From the NCBI GenBank assembly GCA_013176395.1, contig JABMLP010000027.1:62001-126000 (forward strand): DNA of 64,000 bases. The letters are read 5' to 3'. This document shows positions 46,528 to 54,307 of the stretch, in pieces (the first letter of the stretch is position 1; every line of letters starts with the position of its first letter). The translations under genes and the position numbers were made by a program. The notes below the pieces were generated by a model. It did not search any database and was not told where the DNA came from. It saw only the letters and a program-made list of their open reading frames with translations. This DNA comes from Venturia oleaginea (taxonomy: Eukaryota; Ascomycota; Dothideomycetes; Venturiales; Venturiaceae).

Positions 46528-46801
46528 TGTGACGGCTTACTAGGCTACTGGAACAACCACAGTGTTCAAGCACCTAACAAGGCGCCACAGTACACGAGCC
46601 ATGTGACGGCTTGCTAGGCTACTGGAACAACCACAGTGTCCAAGCATCTAACAAGGCGCCACAGTACACGGGCCACAGCAAGACCTATAAGTAGGCCTTG
46701 CCCCCAGCCCCCATTTACATAGTTACCTGTAGTTCACTATCACATTTAGTCCATACCTGATTGCTGTTCACGCCTTTCATTAGTTACTACTAGCCGTGAC
46801 A
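46528..46801. mobile_element. Solo LTR, 274 bp, with 5-bp target duplication
   Basis: The sequence runs from TGTGACGGCT to AGCCGTGACA, imperfect inverted ends of the TG..CA type. It is flanked by identical TAGTC at 46523-46527 and 46802-46806. The first 74 bp are duplicated in tandem (46528-46601 and 46602-46675) with only transitions between copies. A TATA-like CTATAAGT lies at 46685-46692. No internal retrotransposon domain lies near, so it is a solo LTR left by recombination. Confidence 0.88.
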
Positions 46802-46806
46802 TAGTC

Positions 46807-47704
46807 TCTATATTGATGAAGAGGAGACACCAGTAACATTGATACCTTCGGTTATCGACTTCATTACCTTCATTTCCGAGTTCATTCAAACAGTTTCAAG
46901 AAAAGAAAAATTGAGTATTGTCCGCAGCTTTACCACGCTGGAAGCGACTCCAGATCGACTCCAGATTGACTCCAAATTGACTCCAGATTGACTCCAGCGT
47001 TAATCTAGAGTAGTCATAATAAGCATCTGGGTTGAGAGCCAGACTCAGCCTCTTTTAGGACCGCCGTGGTATATGTCCGCAGTGGAGACTCTCAGAATCT
47101 GCTTAAATAAAAGATAATGGAACTCGTCTGGATTGACGCGCGAACGACAATAACACGACGGAAGAATCACGATACGTCGATGACCGGGGGGACGGCCTTC
47201 ACCCCCACCTCCACCTATCGCCAACGGACGTTCCCTAAGCTATACAGATGCTAAATTACATATCGAACTGACATCGGGTCCTGGGCCCGTACTACGTATT
47301 TCAATGGTTTATCGGATGGGTAAGAATTCTAGCCGAGACCTTCACAGGGCCAGTCCAGTGAGCCAAGACTCAGCCTTTACGGGGGTGGTACGTACACTTT
47401 CAGCTCTCGTATCCGCCTCCTCATCAATAATATACTGAAAATGGACAGAGGAGAAGACCGGTGAGGAGACATTATCGCTTCGTCGCAAGGATAGCCAGTC
47501 CAATATTTGGATGATTGAGAGCCTGGTTGTTTGATCGACTCTGTATCCAAATCCTCGAATAATCACAGCCTTTTGAAACCGAGCTACAAGTTAGATATCG
47601 GGTATTCCTTAGATATTCCAACTCTGAGTATTTTCGTTCTTCCCTCTTGCCAACAGTTCCAGCTCCAAACCCTTTCTTCACGGGAACACCTTTCACTGGA
47701 AAAC
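46807..47704. other. Intergenic with 11-bp minisatellite
   Basis: No gene is seen. The 11-bp repeat lies at 46946-46997. The last few hundred bases must include the promoter of the secreted Cys-rich protein. Confidence 0.5.
46946..46997. repeat. 11-bp tandem repeat GACTCCAGATT, about 4.7 copies
   Basis: The units are GACTCCAGATC, GACTCCAGATT, GACTCCAAATT, GACTCCAGATT and a partial GACTCCAG. One unit shows a G-to-A change. Confidence 0.9.
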
Positions 47705-48222
47705 ATGCTCTTCGCCAACGTCTTGATCTTTGCCGCGCTAGCTAGCGCTAGTCCCTCATCATTCGTTTTCAAGGTAAGAAGTATTTACCCATACAATCCA
47801 CTCGACAACAACAACAACAGTGCAGCTAAGCTTACCACATCCCACAGAAACGCCAGGACGTTGTATGTATTCATCTTATTCGCATCGGCAAATAGTACTA
47901 CTATTTCAATAAGTTTAACCCAAAAACGCCAGAACAATTGCATCGCTCATCCAAAATGCCGACCCCAGGATTGTTTCAATCAGCTATGCGCAGGTATTTC
48001 GCGTTCAGACTTGAGGGAACAATGCAGGATGAAGTGTGATACTAGCCAAGCTTTCCGTGATGCCTGTACGAGGAGCTGTTGCAGGGTGAGTAAAAGGTTT
48101 TTTGAATTGGAATATTGTGTTGCTGCCCGTGTCTTAGCTATTGATGTGAAGTCTCGAGGCTGACATGACTGAAACAGAATTCCGCTTGTCAACGGAATTG
48201 CCAAGGCGCGCCCCTTTGTTGA
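47705..48222 (+). CDS. Small secreted protein with 12 cysteines, four exons incl. a 15-nt microexon
   Basis: The exons are 47705..47773, 47848..47862 (15 nt), 47933..48085 and 48178..48222, all phase 0, giving 93 aa. Residues 1-16 are a signal peptide (MLFANVLIFAALASAS). The microexon encodes KRQDV, and KR fits a Kex2-type propeptide cleavage site. The mature part has 12 cysteines, including CTRSCC and a last exon that ends in PLC. Small size, secretion signal and many cysteines fit a candidate effector or antimicrobial-like protein, but no family is recognised and no activity is implied. The sequence AAACGCCAG occurs both in the microexon and just before exon 3, so alternative splicing or a local duplication is possible. 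Confidence 0.65.
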
Positions 48223-48816
48223 GTGGGATTGGACAGAGGTGGGTGTGGTTGCTGATGCAGTTGTTTGGGCTCCGTTATGGAAGGAGATGGGTGGAAGGAA
48301 GATGGTTGATCTCTCGAAGGAAACGGGTATCTCCGGGAGGTTCTCTAGAGTCCATAACAGATTACTTGTCCTTGTGATACTTGTTGCAGTAAGGGTTGCA
48401 AGGTGATGTAAACATGTATGATGTCTATCATTGTGTATTGTATTTCTATGTTCAGCCGTAGAGCTGATGTTTACATATGATGTGTGTACTCTAGCAGGAG
48501 CTATTGTGATAAAGGAAGTAAGAACGGTATAGCTCAAGTGTGCCTTCTGTACCAGGATGTGACAATACTCCCCTCTTCCACAACCTTCCAGGCCCTTCCC
48601 GCATGAAAAGCTTTTTTGCCAACTGCCTGGAGATGGGCAAATATGTAACAAGCAGAAATAGGATCGAGCAGACATGTCGAGATAAAAGAGATGCGTGTTG
48701 TTGCAAGAGGTATGCAGTAGAAGGTTATAGATATCGCTTAACGCATAACGCCGATACCGGACAGCTCTGGACTCTATCGAAGCGCCAACCAAATAACCAT
48801 CTCTCTCTCTCTCACT
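48223..48816. other. Intergenic: cytidine deaminase promoter
   Basis: No gene is seen. A CTCTCTCTCTCTC pyrimidine run lies just before the deaminase ATG. Confidence 0.5.
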
Positions 48817-49449
48817 ATGTCAACACAAATAATCGAATCAAAAGACGCTGTCGTACACGCTCTCACCGTCATAGAGATCCAGAGACTAGGCGAAAGATGT
48901 ACGGAAGCCAAAGAGCGGGCGTACTGTAAGCTTCCCGCCTACCATACCGCTGTCTACCCTTCTGCCTAGGGCTAACGCGTACCATGTAGGCCCATACTCC
49001 CACTTCAAAGTCGGATGTGCCCTCCTTCCCAAGAATCCAAAGTCCGACATCATCATCGGTGCCAACGTCGAGAATGCAGCCTACCCTGTCGGTACGTGCG
49101 CAGAGCGTGTGGCTTTGGGCACCGCTGTCGTACAGGGTCTGAAGTACGGCGACCTCAAAGCCCTTGCCGTTGCGACCAATTCTGCGCCGGGCGACCCTGC
49201 GAGCCCATGTGGAATGTGTAGGCAGTTTATACGGGAGTTTTGCGAACCGGAGACACCTATTGTTATGTATGATCGGGAGGGGGGTTTCTTGGTCAAGACG
49301 CTTGAAGAGGTTAGTTCAGCTTGGCGTACTGCATCTTATCGTTTGGTCACTGACTGCGTCTTTAGCTTTTACCCATGTCGTTCGGACCAACATCGTTGCC
49401 CTCGCCGGATGAGCTAGACAAGATCGAGGTGGACATGGCGAAAAAGTAG
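48817..49449 (+). CDS. CDD1: Cytidine deaminase, three exons
   Basis: The enzyme converts cytidine and deoxycytidine to uridine and deoxyuridine in pyrimidine salvage. The exons are 48817..48925, 48990..49309 and 49366..49449, giving 170 aa. The zinc site is complete: the CAE motif in YPVGTCAERVAL (Cys ligand and catalytic Glu) and PCGMC (two more Cys ligands). This is the small tetrameric type, and the length fits it. PYSHFKVGCALL and GANVENAAYPVG are the usual substrate-site segments. The last exon encodes a short tail ending DMAKK. It is an intact housekeeping gene surrounded by accessory DNA. Confidence 0.93.
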
Positions 49450-50326
49450 GCCAGCGGGTAGGCTGTTACATGCTTACTTGATAATGGATGAGATCATGAG
49501 AGGTTAGATTAGTAGGCAGTTGTAGTATACTTATTCTCTGTCTAGCCATCAGCCTAAGTGTCACTTTCGAAACATGAATCACATGAGAGAAAATTTTTGA
49601 TTTCCGTGTCCTGCCTGAATGAAAGACATGATTTCGTGGTTCCTTGATAGGAAAGAAACTTCCGAATAAAAGGCTTTTGTCGCTTAGGTAATCTCACTAT
49701 TATTGGTCTTGCTTGGCTCGGTATCTATCTAATTTAAATAGGACGCTGATATACGAGATAGGACCTTGATAGAAGTGTATGATTAACCAACATGGTAACG
49801 TGGAACAGTAGCAGCAAATGTACGAATTGCCCAATCAAGCAGCTGGCATGAAGCTATAACCGAAATATAAAGAGATGATTCCTCGTGCGAAAGAGGTCTG
49901 GGAGCCACGGACCTATTATGAAGGATCAACAATGGCCATGGCTAAGCTTCCAACACAAGAAAGCTTGTCATGGGTAGATCCCGCAACGCGATCTAAATTA
50001 TCTCATCCATTGTGTACGGCAGCTTTTCAATTTTGTTGAGGGCAACGATACTACGTTTGGCGATGTGAATTTCGCCAAGTCATAGGGCCTGGAGTTTAAG
50101 TGGGAGGGACAGAGATTTCGGATTTTGTTGTAGAATATGGGCTTGAAATATGTGCCCTGATAGCGATACCATCTCTAAATGGTAAACTATCTGCATCAGA
50201 AGTAGGCAGATACTTGTCACGGGGCGGGTTCGGGTATCAGGAAGGAGCAGCAGCAGGAACAGGTATCATTCAACAGGCTATATACGAACTGGCAGGCAAA
50301 CCAACAGGCAGGTTTAACGACAGGAT
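49450..50326. other. Gene-poor stretch with dispersed-repeat copy
   Basis: No supported gene. A 36-bp repeat copy lies at 49939-49974. A 76-codon frame at 50100-50330 ends inside the hairpin region and has no recognised feature. Confidence 0.45.
49939..49974. repeat. Dispersed 36-bp repeat, copy 1
   Basis: TGGCTAAGCTTCCAACACAA continues to GAAAGCTTGTCATGGG. A near-identical copy lies at 51773-51808. The two differ mostly by transitions. Confidence 0.6.
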
Positions 50327-50600
50327 GTAGCTCAAAGAGCTACGAATCGGTTGAAGCCACGTAGGCTTTAAAACCTTTCCTCGGCAGAACTCCGGTTCTG
50401 CCTTGATCACGTGCCGTGGGGCCACCCCAACGGCGGGAAGGACTTGTCCGCGGTCGTACCGTGACAATACTAAATGCTCACCCAATTTTCTTAGCCGAGC
50501 ACCCTCCTAAGATAGAGGGTAAGAAGCGGCCAACCCTCTAAGCTATAGGGTATAAGCCCCCTAAACTTTGAGCCGTAAGTATACCGTACAGACTTACGGC
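50327..50600. other. String of consecutive hairpins
   Basis: Stems (left arm / right arm) are: 50327-50333 / 50337-50343; 50354-50358 / 50364-50368; 50383-50390 / 50395-50402 (GGCAGAAC / GTTCTGCC); 50413-50421 / 50425-50434 with one bulge; 50501-50506 / 50515-50520; 50533-50537 / 50547-50551; and 50572-50580 / 50592-50600 (GCCGTAAGT / ACTTACGGC). Two weak 4-bp stems lie at 50440-50449 and 50451-50461. The region is GC-richer than its neighbours and does not code. It may be a structured RNA or part of an unknown transposon. Confidence 0.6.
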
Positions 50601-52559
50601 TGCGAGCATGGGATCGAGCATAGGAAATGTTGAGTGCACAAATAAGAACATTGGGTACGCATTTAGTGTCTGCCTAAAAGTAACATACTGAATTGAATTC
50701 AAATCAGAACTCCAGAAAGCCTCAACTTCATAATGAACCTAGGAGAGCTTTGTGTGGAGCATCACCTGCATTCTTCTCTTCCAGCCACCATAACCGCCCT
50801 GGTAACCGCCATAACCACCACCACCATAGCCACCAGCTTGGTAGCCAGGCTGAGTGCTGTACTCACCGCACCTTTGGTCATGGCCTCCTGTACGATGAAG
50901 CTCCAGGCATTCTCACCATACATCACCGTCCTGTCTCCTCGCATTCCCTGTGGCGGTTGATCAGTTCATTTCTTTGATTCTTGCTTGTCAAACACATAAT
51001 CTACACACGGGTGACGACGTCGTTCTTCGAAGGGAATACCACTGCATATATCTTGAACTGCTTGGGGACTCGCTGCGTTCTCAATGGCTTTGGAGATGGC
51101 AGAAATTGCGACGTCGGCATTAGTAGGAGCGGCGAGAGCTGATGTGCTGGAGTGGGGAAGTATTGGAATCGCTGTAGGAATGGGTGGCAGTCCTCACCCT
51201 GAGCCGAGAAGGGCGAGGCAGAGGGCTCTAACGAATAGCATATCTTGAAATTAGATGGAGATGCAGGTGTGTGAGAGGGGGAATTCGTCGCGTGAAGGTT
51301 GTCGGTCTGTTGCTGGATGGCGAGTAGAGCAGCAAGCTCAACTTGCACTTCTTATATCTTGTGAGAATTCACGACGCTGGGTATGTTCCTATAGTTGTCG
51401 TTCGGCCGTGTCTATCTTTGACAGATTCAGGCCTACAAATTCTGTTACACACACCGTCAAGTATGATATCCTTTTCATCTATTATAGGGTTATCAGTGTC
51501 AAGTGACTCGTGGCGTATTTTTTCTATTGTAGGAAAACTGAAGGTTCCGACGAATCCGGCCGTCGTCTCTAAATAGTCACTTCATACCGCTTTGAGAGCC
51601 AGCCTGAGATCTGCGCGAGATTGCTCAATAGACAGTTTGTTTGAACCAAAAGCATTGATCTAAGGAGCAGCACTTATTTTAGGCCATTAATCAAACATCT
51701 CCCGGATACACTGTGGGCGAGGTCGGGGCTTTGTAGAGACCAAACACTGAAATTGGCACCGGGAGTCAGTCAGGGCTAAGCTTTCAGCACAAGAAAGCTT
51801 GTATTGGGAGCAATACCGAAGAATTGGCCCGCGAGAGCAAGTCTTTCGATTGAGGGTGACAAAAATTCTACTTATCCTACGTGTGTTCCTCCTCAGCTTT
51901 CCAGAGAACAGTGCAAAATGAGAACTTCAAGCACTCTCCACTCTTCAGTCCGGCTGGAAGACGCGTTGGGCTTCGGAAAGCATTTCTTCGACAAGATCGC
52001 ATCATGAACTGGACGATCCCATAACCCTTACCGATCTCTTGAAATCGAATTGAGCGGCTTTCAAAGGTTTGGCGAGGAGTTTTGGATGGCGGTCAGGTTA
52101 TATTTGTCAATGAATCTCAGGGCACGAGGTCTCCCAGCTCTTCATACCAAGAAGTTCAGATGCAAGGTGGCAAGGATGCTGATTCTCTCACGAACGAGCG
52201 GGGCTGTCTCGGCTTTCTTCGTCTGCCTCGAAAGGCGCTTTGAGGGGGAATGATTTCTTCGCGATGTGAGGTAGGAGGGCGAGGTTCACTAGTGGCAGGC
52301 AAAAGCGTGATGGCGCGAAATCTGCCTGGCCCTGCCTAGAAATTGGCGGCAGGGGGCTTTCCTTCCTTCAGGCAACCCAACACTTGCCTACCCCCCCTAC
52401 TTCCCACTCGACCTCCCATGATCAACACCCAATCGTCTGTTGCCAACATCGTAACGAAACTTTCGCTCAAACACCACCATACTAAAGGCACCCATGTTCA
52501 TGTTACTAGAACTTTTTCAATCGTCATCCACTGCACAACCTAACCGTCCGCATTGCCGC
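50601..52559. other. Gene-poor stretch, 2 kb
   Basis: No firm gene. The minus strand at about 50765-50910 can encode a Gly/Tyr-rich run (GYGGGGYGGYQGGYGG), but without a clear start. The second copy of the 36-bp repeat lies at 51773-51808. The right end includes the promoter of the next gene. Confidence 0.45.
51773..51808. repeat. Dispersed 36-bp repeat, copy 2
   Basis: GGGCTAAGCTTTCAGCACAA continues to GAAAGCTTGTATTGGG, matching the copy at 49939-49974 in the same orientation. Confidence 0.6.
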
Positions 52560-53183
52560 ATGGCTTTCACACGCATTTTACTCGACGACAACTTCGCCTT
52601 AGGGAAGAGGAGGAGGAACGACGCCGATGACGGGGCCGCCGCGCTCTCCCTTTCTCTGTCCGTATCTCTTAGCCACATACTTTCTACCCAGCTAACCCCA
52701 TCTACCAGATCCCGCATCGGCAAAGCTTCAATGACGATCAAGACCGGTGGTCTCGCAAGCGATCAATTTGGAACCAGTCTTCCTTCTCCTCCGCTCGATC
52801 ACGAAGACCACGAACATTTCACTTCAGTGTCTTGTCAACGGCATGATACGCCGCCGCCAGCAAAGACTCGACGTTCGGCCATACCAGTAAAGAGAACTAA
52901 ATCGCCAGCTTCCGTGCCGATACTGACAACAATACCCCAACCAGGACAGCTTGCAGCATGCTGTTGTTGTTCGTCGAAGCCGATGCGAAAAACCGACTTG
53001 GAACGTTACAGCGATTGCGAGATGTGCGAAGAGAGAACTTGTACCGTGTGTATCCGAACATGTCATGGGAGCTGTGGAGACCGGAGCATATGCAAGAAAT
53101 GTAGCGTGGAACAGGGAGAAGAGAGAGACTCGTTTTGTTTAGAATGTATGAACAAAGAGGAGGATCACGAAATGGAAGGTTAA
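52560..53183 (+). CDS. Cys-rich, zinc-binding-like protein of unknown function
   Basis: A single exon of 207 aa. I chose the ATG at 52560 (MAFTRILLDDNFALGKRRR); an in-frame ATG at 52494 would add 22 unconvincing residues. The N-terminal half is disordered with basic clusters (KRRRNDAD) that could be nuclear signals. The C-terminal 80 residues hold about 15 cysteines: ACCCCSS, then CEMCEERTCTVCIRTC, then CKKC and CLEC. That spacing fits binding of two or three zinc ions in a RING- or B-box-like fold. I cannot name the family. It is intact and next to a HET-domain relic. Confidence 0.6.
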   Translation: MAFTRILLDDNFALGKRRRNDADDGAAALSLSLSVSLSHILSTQLTPSTRSRIGKASMTIKTGGLASDQFGTSLPSPPLDHEDHEHFTSVSCQRHDTPPPAKTRRSAIPVKRTKSPASVPILTTIPQPGQLAACCCCSSKPMRKTDLERYSDCEMCEERTCTVCIRTCHGSCGDRSICKKCSVEQGEERDSFCLECMNKEEDHEMEG

Positions 53184-53664
53184 CGGCATCACGGCATTAC
53201 ACGGATAAGTTATGCATAGCAGGTACACGGCGTTTTCGTTGGCATTCCTTTCATTGTTAAAGGCGATACCCAGGCGCATTCAATTGGTTTCGTGGGCATG
53301 GGTTCGGGTTTCTTGGACAGGTCTGAACGTTTTTCATGATACTTTCTGGGCATCAGTCGTGACATTCTTGGACAGTATGGTTATAGGCCCCTGGTATAAT
53401 GGGTTTGGACATAATGTACTGCTACATGAGAATCCCATGTTCTTCTTAGCTGCTTCTGCATGTGGCTAAGATAGCCTTTGTGCAAAAAGAATTCCTCGCT
53501 GAGTCAAGGCAAAAAACCACACTTCGTAAAATTGAAGTATAAATGTGCTAGAGATCAAACTCAGTATTATCACAGAATAATGGGGAGCCTTCCATCTGAT
53601 CAATGATCAGACGCGACGCGAACCCCTGCGACACGCTAAAGGTCAATTCACTGCCGATCTTGCG
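53184..53664. other. Intergenic, no gene seen
   Basis: No supported frame. The last part may be the decayed 5' portion of the HET gene. Confidence 0.45.
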
Positions 53665-53988
53665 ATGTCTCAGCTCCTTGGTCGACGACTCCTCTACCCA
53701 TTCTATCGTCGAAACATCAAGCCTTACAACTTAACGCTGTTAAATACTCAGGATGAGTCGCTGTATAGCGTCTTCTCTGGCGCAGCTTTCGTGATGGCAT
53801 GGTTAGGACCGCCGAGTGGCAACAGCGACCTCGCGTTCACGGCTCTCCTTTCCAAGATGCTCAAAAACTTCCGCTGGATCCCAATGAAGGCAAGAACAGC
53901 AATAGAAATAGTACGCGATCGCGAATATTGGAAGAGGATATGGATCATCCAAGAGATCGTGCTAGCCCAAGCCTTCAACCCTAGTTAA
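53665..53988 (+). pseudogene. HET (heterokaryon incompatibility) domain fragment
   Basis: HET-domain proteins trigger cell death when incompatible fungal strains fuse. The 107-codon frame contains the core of the domain: DESLYSVFSGAAFVMAWLGP (typical: bases for AxxVxxWLG), SGNSDLAF, and REYWKRIWIIQEIVLAQAF (typical YWxRxWIxQExxLA). The upstream part with the usual WIDxxCINQ motif is absent and the frame ends directly after the WIIQE segment. The following 250 bp are AT-rich. It is a short remnant of a larger gene. Confidence 0.7.
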
Positions 53989-54307
53989 TTAGATATCCAT
54001 AATATCGTCGTGCCTTTCACAGCTACTCCCGATATTAAAATCTTGCTGTCTTAATATACCATCCCAATCTCTTTTCAACTCAATAATAGAAACTCGTTAT
54101 TATCGGATTACCATGTATGTAACTCTAATCTAATAGTATATTGATATCGTCTTGAGACTTGAAAAAATTCAAAACTACGATTATTGAAATCCATTAGGAG
54201 TAGGGAGTAAGATACCATGTACTTTCTTGAAGCTCACTCGTGCTAGAACAAAAGCTGTCCTCGCTTTTGATATCCGACTCGAGAAATTATTTCCTTTCAT
54301 AGCTCTG
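53989..54307. other. AT-rich stretch, no gene
   Basis: TA-rich sequence with no frame, consistent with RIP-like decay at the end of the HET relic. Confidence 0.5.

Noticed and set aside
46946..46997. Regular 11-bp repeats considered as a CRISPR-like array
   Set aside because: There are no unique spacers between units and the genome is eukaryotic; it is a minisatellite.
50762..50944. Gly/Tyr-rich minus-strand coding potential
   Set aside because: The GYGGGGYGG run is in a frame without an upstream ATG and is interrupted by a stop shortly before; repetitive DNA can produce it.
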